From positions 54,017,526 through 54,081,525 of the forward strand of contig OW387138.1 of the NCBI GenBank assembly GCA_936440205.1: a DNA stretch of 64,000 bases, given 5' to 3'. This document shows, in pieces, positions 35,554 to 47,240 of this stretch (positions are counted from its first letter, which is position 1; the number at the start of each line of letters is the position of its first letter). A model generated the notes under the pieces. The model was not told the DNA's origin. It ran no database searches and worked only from the letters and a program-made list of their open reading frames with translations. Both the position numbers and the translations under genes were made by a program. This DNA is from Lepidonotus clava (taxonomy: Eukaryota; Annelida; Polychaeta; Phyllodocida; Polynoidae).

Positions 35554-38500
35554 TTACAGGGATTCAGTCGATCCCGAAGAGAAATGTATAGAATGGGAAG
35601 GGGAATGGGAAGTGGAAGGGGAAGGGGAATGGGAAGGGGAACGGGATGTAAAATGCAGTTGGTGCAGGTATGCCTGTTTTTCATTCTCACGAATTTTAGA
35701 CATGAAATTATGGAATGGGGATGATGATGCTAGTGGGGACAAGGGTTGGTGGGTAGAAGGTGACTGGGAGGAGGAGGTGGGGGGGGATGTAGGTGGACGG
35801 GGCATGGAGCGGGTCGGGGTACCTTTACGTTTACGTGATTTGGAGAGGGTGGAGGTATGACGGGGGGACCGGGTGTGGGGGCGGGCTTCAGGGGAAGGGG
35901 ATCTAAGGTCTATGTGGGTGTCGGGATTGGGGGTGGAGCGGGTGGAGGGAGGCTGTGTTGAGGTGGGACGTGTAGGGGGACGTTTCAGGGAAGAGGAGGT
36001 GGAGCGGGATGTTGAGGGCTTTGGGGAGGTGGGACGTGTAGGGGGATGGGGGGTGGACCGGGTGTGAGGGCGGGCTTCAGGGGATCTAAGGGCTATGTGG
36101 GGGTCGGGATTGGGGGTGGAGCGGGTGGAGGGAGGCTGTGTTGAGGTGGGACGTGTAGGGGGACGTTTCAGGGAAGAGGAGGTGTAGCGGGATGTTGAGG
36201 GCTTCGGGGAGGTGGGACGTGTAGGGGGATGGGGGGTGGACCGGGTGTGAGGGCGGGCTTCAGGGGATCTAAGGTCTATGTGGGTGTCGGGATGGGGGGT
36301 GGAGCGGGTGGAGGCAGCCTGTATTGAGGTGGGATGTTTAGGGGGACGTTTCAGGGAAGAGGAGGTGGAGCGGGATGTTGAGGGCTTCGGGGAGGTGGGA
36401 CGTGTAGGGGGATGGGGGGTGGACCGGGTGTGAGGGCGGGCTTCAGGGGATCTAAGGTCTATGTGGGTGTCGGGATGGGGGGTGGAGCGGGTGGAGGGAG
36501 GCTGTCTTGAGGTGGGATGTTTAGGGGGACGTTTCAGGGAAGAGGAGGTGGAGCGGGATGTTGAGGGCTTCGGGGAGGTGGGACGTGTAGGGGGATGGGG
36601 GGTGGACCGGGTGTGAGGGCGGGCTTCAGGGGATCTAAGGGCTATGTGGGTGTCGGGATGGGGGGTGGAGCGGGTGTGGGGGCGGGCTTCAGGGGATATA
36701 AGGTCTACATACGTGTCGGGATGGGGGGTGGAGCGGGTGGAGGGAGGCTGGGTTGAGGTGGGACGTTTAGGGGGACGTTTCAGGGAAGAGGAGGTGGAGC
36801 GGGATGTTGAGGGCTTCGGGGAGGTGGGACGTGTAGGGGGATGGGGGGTGGACCGGGTGTGAGGGCGGGCTTCGGGGGAAGGGGATCTAAGGTCTATGTA
36901 CGTCTGGGGATGGGGCGTGTACTGGGTGTGGGGGCGTGAGGGAGGGGAAATCAGGTCTATGTGGGTGTGGGACTGTGAGGTAGAGGTGGGGGGGTTACAT
37001 TCTTGCCGAAACGCTTGCCGCGCCCAATCTAATAATCCCTCAGTCTCTTGTTCTTGCTCATCCTCTGTTGTTGTTGAAGTTATGTCAAGGAACTGGGGCC
37101 TGAAGGACGTGCCAAAAATGGCCTCCCCGTCTGCAATGTCTTCTTCCCAGACAGTTCTGACACGTCTCTCCTCCTCGCTATTTTTAAAAATGAATAAGAA
37201 TAACAAACCAAAAAAATAATAAATAATGTAAAATAATAGAAAGTACAGAATTGCTACCAAATGTCCTTATATTGAATAATGATACGGGAACAAGGGACGT
37301 GAAAATAAAACATTAACGAAGTATAAAAAGTGCCCCCACGAACTACGAGAAAGTGCCCCCACGGACGATGACAGGGGCCCCACGAACTGTAAGAGCTAAA
37401 GTGAAGGAAAAACAATGGCATTCCACTTTTCATTTGGGGTTACAAAAAAAATAAAGAATAATCTTTTTCTATATATTGAACGAATAGATTAGCATTATTA
37501 TTTCTTAAATTTCATGAGTTGAATTAGTTAATTTTGTGAGTAACGTCTAAATAAGACCCCAGCGAACTCTCACAAAGTGCCCCCACGAACTACGAGAAAG
37601 TGCCCCCACGGACGATGAGAGTGCCCCCACGAACTGTAAGAGCTAAAGTGAAGGAAAAATAATGGCATTCGACATTTCAGTTGTGGTTAAAAAAATAATA
37701 AACAATAATCTTTTTCTATATATTGAACGACTAGATTAGCATTATTATTTCTTAAATTTCATGAGTTGAATTAGTTAATTTTGTGAGTTACGTGTAAACG
37801 AGACCACGACGAACTCTCAAAAAGTGCCCCCACGAACTATGAGAAAGTGCCCCCACGAACGAAGAATGAATTGAATTTTAAGCACATTTGGTAACAGTTC
37901 AGCATAAAAATAATATTTCAAAGAAATGTGGTTCAACAATAATAATATTAGTTAATTAAGAAATGTCACCTTATCTCCTATTGAGGGTATAGTTCTTTTA
38001 AAAGGTTCGTTTTAAAGCGGAATGTACAATAAATCCAATAATTTTGTGCCATTTTTATACAATGATGGTGGTTAAAAAAAATACAATATATTTTTTCTCT
38101 AATTTCCAGTACAGGAATGGCCTTTTTTAAAGTTAACCCAATAAGAGATTATAATTTTTTAGAATTAAAGCAATGCAAGATTGCACATTACTATAATAGT
38201 ATAAGTAACTACGTTCCCTATTTGAAGATGTTGTGACAAACATTAACATAATTAAGCAAACTATTTGTGAATAATGGAAAAATCATACAAATCATTTTAT
38301 TGAAAGTACATCTAAAAAAATGGGAAACTTACGTTTCCACTGGTAGAGTTTCACATGTCTCAGTGCGCCTGGACCTCAAAGAGTGGGTCGTGGTGGACTC
38401 TCCTGAAGATCTGTAAAATAAGAAAAAGTAAAACAAATTAAGAAGTGCTGCCACAAATGGGACAAATTGGGAATTACGAGAAAGTGCCCCCACGAACAAT

Positions 38501-41500
38501 GACAGAAACCGACCACTAAGTACTCATTTATTTATAAGTTGAGGAAGCCCGTTACGTGATGATACTAATATGACGTTAAGTGTCTATGTTTCAAGAAGAA
38601 TATTGGGAAAAGCACAACTTACCTTCTTCCGTGAAGGGTGGAGGAGGTGGCGGCCTGCCCCTGGGATGTACCATCTTCTGCGTCTGCCTGGGATTCGAAC
38701 TGCTCTCTGCGCGATCTGTAAATTAAAACAAACAAAACAAAGTTCAAGTTATGTGAAAAGAAATAAAATATTTTAGGGGGAAAAAGAAGGAAAACAAATT
38801 AACAAGTGCTGCCACGAAAGGTACAAGGTGCAAGCCCCCACTATTTTTTTTGTTAAAAGTGTCACCACGAACGCCATAGTGCCCCCACGAATTACGAGAA
38901 AGTGCCCCCACGAACAATGACAGAAACCGACCACTAAGTACTCATTTATTTATAAGTTGAGGAAGCCCGTTACATGATGATACTAATATGACGTTAAGTG
39001 TCTATGTTTCAAGAAGAATATTGGGAAAAGCACAACTTACCTTCTTCCGTGAAGGGTGGAGGAGGTGGCGGCCTGCCCCTGGGATGTACCATCTTCTGCG
39101 TCTGCCTGGGATTCGAACTGCTCTCTGCGCGATCTGTAAATTAAAACAAACAAAACAAAGTTCAAGTTATGTGAAAAGAAATAAAATATTTTAGGGGGAA
39201 AAAGAAGGAAAACAAATTAACAAGTGCTCCCACGAAAGGTACAAGGTGCAAGCCCCTACTATTTTTTTTGTTAAAAGTGTCCACACGAACGCCATAGTGG
39301 CCCCACGAATTACGAGAAAGTGCCCCCACGAACAATGACAGAAACCGACCACTAAGTACTCATTTATTTATAAGTTGAGGAAGCCCGTTACGTGATGATA
39401 CTAATATGACGTTAAGTGTCTATGTTTCAAGAAGAATATTGGGAAAAGCACAACTTACCTTCTTCCGTGAAGGGTGGAGGAGGTGGCGGCCTGCCCCTGG
39501 GATGTACCATCTTCTGCGTCTGCCTGGGATTCGAACTGCTCTCTGCGCGATCTGTAAATTAAAACAAACAAAACAAAGTTCAAGTTATGTGAAAAGAAAT
39601 AAAATATTTTAGGGGGAAAAAGAAGGAAAAGAAATTAACAAGTGCTCCCACGAAAGGTACAAGGTGCAGGCCCCCACTATTTTTTTTTTTAAAAGTGTCC
39701 ACACGAACGCCATAGTGCCCCCACGAATTACGAGAAAGTGCCCCCACGAACAATGACAGAAACCGACCACTAAGTACTCATTTATATATAAGTTGAGGAA
39801 GCCCGTTACGTGATGATACTAATATGACGTTAAGTGTCTATGTTTCAAGAAGAATATTGGGAAAAGCACAACTTACCTTCTTCCGTGAAGGGTGGAGGAG
39901 GTGGCGGCCTGCCCCTGGGATGTACCATCTTCTGCGTCTGCCTGGGATTCGAACTGCTCTCTGCGTGATCTGTAAATTAAAACAAACAAAACAAAGTTCA
40001 AGTTATGTGAAAAGAAATAAAATATTTTAGGGGGAAAAAGAAGGAAAAGAAATTAACAAGTGCTCCCACGAAAGGTACAAGGTGCAGGCCCCCACTATTT
40101 TTTTTTTTAAAAGTGTCCACACGAACGCCATAGTGCCCCCACGAATTACAAGAAAGTGCCCCCACGAACAATGACAGAAACCGACCACTAAGTATTATAA
40201 GTTGAGGAAGCCCGTTACGTGATGATACTAATATGACGTTAAGTGTCTATGTTTTTTTTTTTTTAATTTGACACGGGACAACCCATCTAGACTCTAAGTA
40301 TGGGGTTTAACCCAGGGGATCAACACTGTGACACTAACACACGGGAAAACCGTTTTTTCAGTGGTGAAAACCGCATTTCTTGTTTAAAAGTGCAACCACG
40401 ATCAATGAGAGAAAGCCCCCACTAAGTATTAAGTTGCGGAAGCCCGTTAAGTGATGATGATAATATGACGTTTACTGTGTATGTTTCAAGCAGAATATTG
40501 GGAAAAGCACGACTTACCTTCTTACGTCATGCGGGGTGCCCTGTCCTTCGTCGGACCCGAGATACTGCACGTCACTGTCACTCGTAGGCGGACGGCCCTG
40601 TGCCTCTGCAGGTTCTGTTTTGGTAAATAACATGCATTGTTAAGTATATTTAGTGAATTATGGGGAATATAATTTTTGTTTTTCGGTGCTCGCTATGGTT
40701 ACTGCCTACGGTAAGTATTAAAGTGTAGTAATGGAGTAATTCTACTTGTGATTGTCCGTTTGGGGACGTCCGTGGGTGGACATCCGTTTGACACGTCCGT
40801 GGGGGCACGTCCGTGGATGCACGTCCGTGTTGGGATGTCCGTGGGGGCACGTGCGTGGGGGCACGTGCGTGGGGGCAATATTATATTATACTTGGTAGGG
40901 GCAGTGTTAATGGTTGGTGGGTTAAAGTTAGATTTACTTTTGTAGATCAAGAAGTTAAAAACTATGAATGAAACATTGCATACTTCTATATTAGATTAAG
41001 TTATAAAATATCTAAACAGTGAAATGAATATAATTTAAATTTCACTCATATATTTTATACTTACTGTCTTGTGTCTGGGAGGCCCGCATTGAGCGCTTGT
41101 ACTCTTTTTCACGTTTTTGTTTCAGCCCCCTCTCATGCTCCGACATCCCACCCTCATCTGCGATGCGCTGACGCCTCGCCTGAGGTATAAATAGATAAAT
41201 TTTGAAGTTAGCAAGGTGTTATGAAAAAAGTTATTATTTGTACAAAATTGTGGTAGCCACCGAACGAGAATTACAAGTGTGCACAATATAGAGAAAATTC
41301 CTTACAGTGTTACATGCTATTAGAATAGGTACAAAACAATATTCTGGAGGTAATATTTCATGTGTTAATTTGGAATAATTATCTGGTGTTAAGAAGCACC
41401 ACCAAAATTTAAATTCTTCAGGTACGGATTTTATGGTGGTCGAGGACAGGGGGATACACATATTTTCATAGCATTATTATATTAGTGGTACAGGAATAGA

Positions 41501-41958
41501 ATAGATAATTATATTTGAATATTAAAAGAAATATTTTAAAAATAATGCTAAATGCAAAGGTATATTATTACCTGACTGCGGTTCTTGTCTTTTTCGCGGG
41601 TGTCGTGCGTCTTACGGTATTCCACCATGTACCTTCTATTACTCTCTTTCTCTTTGGTCGATTTCGGCTTCTTTACTCGTTTCTTTTTCTTCTTAGGGGG
41701 AACTTGTTGTTCTACCTCTTGTTCTGCGTGTTGTTGTTGTTGTTGTTGTTGTTGTTGGGATTTTAGTGTGCGTCGGGATCGTGCTGGTGCTGGTGCTGGT
41801 GGTGGTGGTGGTGGTGGTGGTGGTGGTGGTGGTGGTGGTGGTGGTGGTGGTGGTGGTGGTGGTGGTGGTGGTGGTGGTGGTGGTGATGGTGGTTGAGATG
41901 GTGTTGATGATGATGATGGTGCGGGTGATTGTGTGGTGTTACGCTTGCGCTTCGCCAT
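35554..41958 (-). CDS. Gene B: nine-exon gene, 890-aa disordered basic protein
   Basis: Minus-strand exons: 41958-41572, 41179-41065, 40614-40518, four 93-bp cassettes (39969-39877, 39551-39459, 39133-39041, 38715-38623), 38410-38333 and 37177-35554 (TAA). All introns are GT-AG, nearly all with GTAAGT donors, and every phase agrees, giving 2,673 bases. The N-terminus (MAKRKRNTTQS) has a long polyproline run, a polyglutamine run, a nuclear-signal-like KKKKKRVKKPK and RRYMVEYRKT...KEYKRSMRAS. The latter resembles, from memory, the basic head of transposase-like proteins of gene A's kind. Each cassette encodes 31 aa (RSRREQFESQADAEDG...). The last exon has a conserved acidic head (EEERRVRTVWEEDIADGEA), about six repeats of about 61 aa (RPHTRSTPHPPTRPTSPKPS), and a conserved end HNFMSKIRENEKQAYLHQL. 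A 5' untranslated exon may lie above 41,960. The role is unknown; an accessory DNA-binding or regulatory protein of the transposon is plausible. Confidence 0.68.
35880..36890 (-). repeat. Coding minisatellite in last exon of gene B, ~183-bp unit
   Basis: Repeats of about 61 codons (EARPHTRSTPHPPTRPTSPK ... STRSTPHPDTHIDLRS) occur about six times and stay in frame. On the plus strand this appears as GGGTGTGAGGGCGGGCTTCA recurring. The outer copy has only about two or three such units plus different short repeats. Confidence 0.85.
37325..37870. repeat. Motif cluster with ~244-bp tandem duplication, in a gene B intron
   Basis: AGTGCCCCCACGAACTACGA followed by AGTGCCCCCACGGACGATGA and GAACTGTAAGAGCTAAAGTG occurs at about 37,328 and 37,572, with a third partial copy near 37,823. 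It lies in the intron before the last exon. The outer copy has the counterpart at 51,790-52,200. Confidence 0.85.
38465..40260. repeat. 418-bp tandem array, four units, each holding one gene B exon
   Basis: Units repeat at exactly 418 bases (cassette exon ends at 38623, 39041, 39459 and 39877). Each carries one 93-bp exon with acceptor and GTAAGT donor, intron sequence, and motif copies (GTGCCCCCACGAATTACGAG, CCCCCACGAACAATGACA). A fifth unit is truncated at about 40,250 before its exon. The exon at 40,518-40,614 is preceded by related sequence and looks like an ancestral relative. Units are almost identical. Confidence 0.94.
40740..40890 (-). repeat. Reversed motif cluster in gene B intron
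   Basis: Here the motif reads GTCCGTGGGGGCAC or GTGCGTGGGGGCAC on the plus strand, opposite to clusters at lower coordinates. The outer copy shows the same reversed orientation at 54,745-54,840. Confidence 0.85.
41797..41885. repeat. (GGT)n microsatellite, coding polyproline
   Basis: About 30 uninterrupted GGT triplets encode the Pro run of gene B exon 1. The outer counterpart at 55,930-55,990 has a different length and is read as His in its start frame, so length change shifted the frame there. Confidence 0.9.
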
Positions 41959-42099
41959 TTCTAAAAACATTTATAAGAAAAACAATTAAAAAACGAATTA
42001 GAACATTTTAATTTCAAAGAAGAATAAGTTGTACAATACAGGGGTACAAATTTAGACGGGAGGTAGGGTTTCATTTTTCAATGAAAAAGTTTTCCCCAA

Positions 42100-43070
42100 A
42101 GGATGCGCCCCGACGGATTATGTTTAGCCCCCACGAATTATTTCATATGGACATTATTCATTAAGAGATAAAGAATTGGTGGGGATGAAAGTCGGTGAAT
42201 ACATGGCACTTAGTATTAGATTTCTATGAAAAATTTAGCAAAATGTATCCAACTTCTTATAATACTCCAAGAATTCGTGGGGGCTGACGAAATGATAGGT
42301 GGGGGCAGACGGTATGATTCGTGGGGGCTGATTCGTGGAGGCTTATTCGACGTGGTGAGGGTATGAATAGAGGGGGATGATAGGATAGGTAGTGGACGCC
42401 ATAATGGTGGGTGGATACACGGGACGTATTATTACAACATTTTCTATGAAAAATTTAGCAAAATGTATCCAACTTCTTATAATACTCCAAGAATTCGTGG
42501 GGGCTGACAAAATGATAGGTGGGGGCAGACGGTATGATTCGTGGGGGCTGATTCGTGGAGGCTTATTCGACGTGGTGAGGGTATGAATAGAGGGGGATGA
42601 TGGGATAGGTAGTGGACGCCATAATGGTGGGTGGATACACGGGACGTATTATTACAACATTTTCTATGAAAAAAGTTTGCAAAATGAATGGCCATTAAAT
42701 TAGATTACTGATAGAATTCGTGGGGGTGAGGAAATGATTCGTGGGGGCTAATTTCAAGTAGTGACGGAATAAATGGTGGTGGGTGGTGGGCCATGATGGG
42801 ATAGGTGGTTGAGGGAGTGATCGTGAGTAGATAAACGGCACCTATCATTACCACATTTCTATGAAAAACTTTGCAAAATGTATGGACATTATTCTATGAT
42901 ACTGAAACAATTCGTGGGGACTTACGAAATAATCCGTGGGGGCTAAAGGAATGGTTCGTGGGGGCTTATTGCTTCGGGCGAATCGTGGGGGCAAAAATGG
43001 TGGCGGGATCCACGTCTTCACGAAATTTCGAAAGCATTTTTCGATCAAAAAGTTTATGTGTACCTTAACT
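42100..43070 (-). repeat. Reversed motif cluster upstream of gene B, ~220-bp units
   Basis: Two near-identical 220-bp units (about 42,225-42,445 and 42,446-42,665) and two diverged ones carry ATTCGTGGGGGCTGA and GATAGGTGGGGGCAGAC. The motif points opposite to the arrays in the left half of the element. The counterpart in the outer copy is 56,170-56,660. Confidence 0.88.
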
Positions 43071-43339
43071 GTATGAGAAAAAGTTGATATCTAGAATCTA
43101 TACATATTATTCTATCATATTAACATAGGTTTGCATAGTTGACATTATGAAATTAAAGAATAATGTTGCTAGATTCACAAGAAATATGAAGAAAGACGTT
43201 ACTCACCGAAAACGCTGCAGAACTCCGCGTCCCTGTGACGTCATGGTTTTCCTCCGTAAATCGGTAGATGGCGCCACGAATTAGTTCCAGATATGAACGG
43301 TAGATGTAGGTATGGTATTGCACGCTTTGACAGAAGGAA

Positions 43340-43510
43340 CACCACGAACGATATGAGCCCCCACGGGCCCCCACGAACGCTGACATAGGTGCCCCCACGG
43401 ACGATAATGCCCCCACGAACGTTAAGACGGGTGCCCCCACGGACGATAATACCCCCACGAACGATGACAAAATAGCCCCCACGAACGATGACAGCCCCCA
43501 CGATCGATGA
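43340..43510 (+). repeat. Forward motif cluster, inner right side
   Basis: About seven copies (CCCCCACGAACGATGACA, CCCCCACGGACGATAATG) lie here, after the reversed cluster. Isolated copies continue at about 43,670 and 43,861. Confidence 0.85.
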
Positions 43511-44232
43511 CAGTAGAGTTTATGGAAGGAAATTTTTAATTAATACTATTGATATAAATTCAGTTTTACAACAGTGCATTGAGGAAGGTTAATGCTTGAT
43601 AAGGTGTATAATATTATTAAATAATGATATATAATTTGCAAGATATAATGGATATTGTTACGTTATGCCCCCACGAACGATGACAGGGAAAAAGTACACC
43701 ACTTTTCTATTTTATCGTATTTAGGTGAGAAATTGAATAATTTTATAAACTTTTAAAGTATTATAATATGCAAATAAGTATAGGTATTTGTTTAGAAGTA
43801 AGTATTGAAATAAATTGATATTTTTTAAAATGTACTGTACTGTTAGTAATGGTTTTAAGTGCCCCCACGGACGATGACAAAAAAAATGTACAAGTGATTA
43901 AAGACTGGAATAAATATTATATTTTATTCATATCTTTATGTACTGATGGAATAGTAAATAAAAGAATGTATACAAAGTGATAAAAAAAACCCAGAAAGTA
44001 TGTATAATTAATTCATTACAAAAAAAGCCGTTAAATTAGAGTATACAAGAAAAAACAGTGAAAACGGGACAGAAATCATACATTTTTAGGGGAAATTCAT
44101 AAAATATTTAAGTTAAGGGTGAAAATGTAAGTTGCAAAATGTAGACATATTAGGTATTCATACTCAAATACAAAAAACAGATATGAATTTGGTTAAATAA
44201 CTTAGTAATGAGGAAATAATGTTGAAATCCAT
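43511..44232. other. Inner right arm, AT-rich, conserved between copies
   Basis: It aligns by eye along its length with 59,030-59,704 (for example ATTAAATAATGATATATAAT and GAAATCATACATTTTTAGGG/GAAATCATACATTTTAAGGG). There is no gene. Confidence 0.85.
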
Positions 44233-44261
44233 GAATTGGGCACGTTTCGTGAGAATCGACC
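44233..44261 (-). repeat. Inner right TIR (29 bp)
   Basis: Reverse complement of 26583-26611 without mismatch. It is followed by the AGGT duplication and then by outer gene A sequence (TACTGACGTCGCTGAG). Confidence 0.93.
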
Positions 44262-44265
44262 AGGT

Positions 44266-46869
44266 ACTGACGTCGCTGAGTGAATGTGATTGTTTTGACG
44301 TACTTTGGTCGTGACCGACAGAAAGCCGCGAAAGATAACTTTCCTCCCTCCTCCTGGTACTTGCGGTGAAGGCTGCTCAGGGTGTAGTTGAGCCCGTGAA
44401 TCTGTTGTCCCTTCACATGGTCCCGTTTCGATGGCATTACCGAACTGCTTTCGGGCCGGCACATGTAGGTTTCAACAGAAGCTCGGTTTTTTTCTTTATT
44501 CAACGCCCTCTGACTGATATTAACCTTCCACATATTAACCTTCCTACACATCACTCTCCTCATCCGTATCATATGGCTCTTTTTCCTCCTGATAATCTCC
44601 ATCATCCTCCTCCCCGTAATTATCCTCATCGTCTTCCTTCTCTTCCTCATCACGATCTTTCTCATCCCTATACTCATCATCCTCCTCCTTCCCCTCCTAC
44701 TCCGACTCCTTATCCTCGTTATTTTCACTCCCTTCCTCATCCCTATCCTCCTCATTAGCTTCTCTCTCCTCCTCTTCCTTCTCTTCCTCATCCCTATTCT
44801 CATTATACTTCTCATCCTGATCCTCCTCCTCCACCTGCTCCTCCTTCTTCTTATCGTCATCCTCTTCCCTCTCTTCATCATCATCTTTCTCTTCCTTATA
44901 CATGTCCTCACCCTCCTCCTCCTTATCCTCATACTCCAACTCCTTATCCTCGTTCTTTTCTCTCTCTTCCTCATCCCTATCCACCTCATTACCTTCTATC
45001 TCTTCCTCTTCCTTCTCTTCCTCTTCCCTATTCTCATTATACTTCTCCTCATCCTGATTCTCCTCCTCCACCTGTTCCTCCTTCTCCTTCTCCTCATCCT
45101 CTTCCCTCTCTTCATAATCATCATCTTTCTCTTTGTTATACCTGTCCTCATATTCCTCCTCCTTATCCTCATACTCCGACTGCTTATCCTCGTTCTTTTC
45201 CCTCTCTTCCTCATCCCTATCCTCCTCATTACCTTATCTCTCTTCCTCTTCCTTCTCTTCCTCATCCCTATTCTCATTATACTTCTCCTCATCCTTATCC
45301 TCCTCCTCCACCTTTTCCTCCTTCTCCTTATCCTCATACTCTTCCCTCTCTTCATCATCATCATCTTTCTCTTCGTTATACCTGTCCTGATCCTCCTCCT
45401 CCTTATCCTCCTCCTCCGACTCCTTATCCTCTTTCTTTTCCCTCTCTTCCTCATCCCTATCATGACCACGAGTCTTCATCGTTCTGCACTGGCTCACTCT
45501 GCTTTATGACGTGTGGCTCTATTTTGTCAAAGTCCGTGGGGGCGGTTGTCATGCTCGTCCGTGGGGGCACCGTCAAGCAGGTTCCTTGTGGTTCCTTACT
45601 CACAAGTACCCTCTCCTCCTTCACCTTAAGATGCTGATTCTCCTCATCCTTCTGTTTATCTACGTTCTCCACTGGCTCACTCTGCTTTGTGACGTGTGGC
45701 TGGATATTGACAAAGCCCGTGGGGGCGGTTGTCATGCTTGTCCGTGGGGGCACCGTCGAGCTGGTTCCTTGTGGTTCCTGCTTAACTTGTATGTCATTAT
45801 GGACCTCATCCTCGTCGTTATGCTTCTCATGCTCCTTCTCCTCCTTCTCCTCCTTATCTCCTCCTACCCCTATTTCGACAAGCCACTCTTTGTATGATGA
45901 CTGTGTATCCTCAATAGGTTTAGGTAGAACACCTATCTTGATCAGCCATTCCTCATACCAGTTGTCAGGTTGATTATTGTCGAATGGGGGTTCAAGAATG
46001 GCTTCTGCAGCATCTTCCAGGTCCTCCTCCCACAATTCTTTATTCTTATTTGATGTTTCGTTTAAAAATGTCAGATTTGTGAGGGAGGAGGAGGAGGAGG
46101 AGGAGGAGAAGGAGCAGGTGGTCTCCTCTATAACCACCACATCATTTTGGTTCTTTTCCTTGACTCGGTCATCGTGAATAATGTTCTTCTCCTTTTCTTG
46201 TTTTACAAGCCATAGTGGCTTCCTTGGTTCAACCATGGTTTTGGGTCGACCAGGTGTTGTAATGCTTGTTGGAACGGGTGCACCAGGTGTTTCTTTAGTT
46301 TTGTGCAGCCCTTTTGGAGTTTTGGGTAAACCTGGTCTTCTATTCGTTTTCCCCCTACCTGGATTGCCTATTTTCTGAGTAGAACTAGGTTTCTTTTTGT
46401 TTGTGACTTGAAGAGGTGTGGTTTTTTTTTCTTTCTTGGGGGGGAGGAGATCTCAGTGTCTGACCCAGTACCGATATTGGTTTTTCTTTTTTTCAATTCA
46501 GAAGGTGTTTGTTCTTTTCCTGTACATTTTTTCTTTGGAGGAGGAGGACAAGTAGGGGAGGACTTCTCCTTTTTCGGTGTTGTTTTCTTTTTTCCTTCAG
46601 AAATGGTTTCTGTGTTTTTTCCTTTAGTTGTTTTATTAGGTGGGGTGGAGTACTTCTCCGTGACTTCACTTCGTATTTGTTTTGATTTAGTTTTTCCAGA
46701 AACCTCTTCCTTTATTTTGGGGGTGAGAGTATGATCTGATTTTACTTCTAGTTCTTTTGTTTTCTTTTTAATTTCTGCTTTCATCCGCTCCATTTTATCT
46801 TCTTGTATCCTCACTTTCCGTTGGAGAGCCCTTGTTTTTGGATGGCGGCTGTGAGGTGTGTTTGTCTTC
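44266..46869 (-). pseudogene. Outer gene A, 5' half, decayed
   Basis: It continues the interrupted transposase-like gene. 44,266-44,530 encodes KVNISQRALNKEK...YTLSSLHRKYQEEGG as in the inner copy. It is then fused directly to the DTDEES end of the acidic region, so about 190 codons present in the inner copy (including its APTDD block) are deleted. The acidic repeats (44,570-45,480) change frame several times. Further upstream, 45,460-46,236 is an open frame with two motif-derived segments (TVPPRTSMTTAPTDF-like) and WYEEWLIKIG / YKEWLVEIG repeats. A Lys-rich exon reaches a TTTTCAG acceptor at about 46,870 and has at least one further frame break in a homopolymer near 46,430. The inner copy lacks this upstream portion, so the ancestral gene A was longer. 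Confidence 0.75.
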
Positions 46870-46984
46870 CTGAAAATACATTAATTTCTAAATACTGAGT
46901 TATCTAATAAATACTACCATGTATTAGAATGACTATGAACTGTATTAGTTATTTATAAAATACAATAGCTTGTTAGTATAATTT

Positions 46985-47240
46985 TACTGTGACAGAATAC
47001 CTGAAAAGAATATCATGTATACACCCCCCATGAATCTTCACAGAGTTCCGCCACAGACCATGACGGCCCCCACGAACCATGACAGAATTAGCTGACTATC
47101 GGTTACAGCCCCCACGAATTTTGACAAGGTGCCCCCACGGACCATGACGGCCCCCACGAATCATGATAGAATCAGCCGACTATTGGTTACAGCCCCCACG
47201 AATTTTGACTAAGTCCCCCCTAGGACAATGAGAATGACAG
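46985..47240 (+). repeat. Outer motif cluster upstream of gene A
   Basis: A unit of about 95 bp (GGTTACAGCCCCCACGAATT, GGTGCCCCCACGGACCATGA, CGGCCCCCACGAA) is duplicated once. Then the motif ends abruptly where unrelated sequence begins. Confidence 0.8.

Larger units (their letters stand above)
26583..44261. mobile_element. Inner giant TIR DNA transposon, 17.7 kb, apparently intact
   Basis: The 29-bp TIRs are perfect and the AGGT target duplication is exact. It has the same orientation as the outer copy. Left to right it holds an AT-rich arm, a 443-bp tandem array, the transposase-like gene A (minus), an acidic open frame, a motif array, the spliced gene B (minus) with an exon-cassette array, motif clusters in reversed orientation and a right arm. 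One stop codon lies between the acidic frame and the transposase ORF; otherwise the coding parts are open. The perfect ends and low divergence of its repeats suggest recent movement. Confidence 0.92.

Noticed and set aside
38570-40030. Four identical 68-codon plus-strand frames
   Set aside because: They run antisense through the cassette exons and introns of gene B; splice signals and phase support the minus strand.
41585-42011. Gly-rich and Val-rich plus-strand frames over the (GGT)n tract
   Set aside because: Microsatellite shadows of the polyproline run in gene B exon 1.
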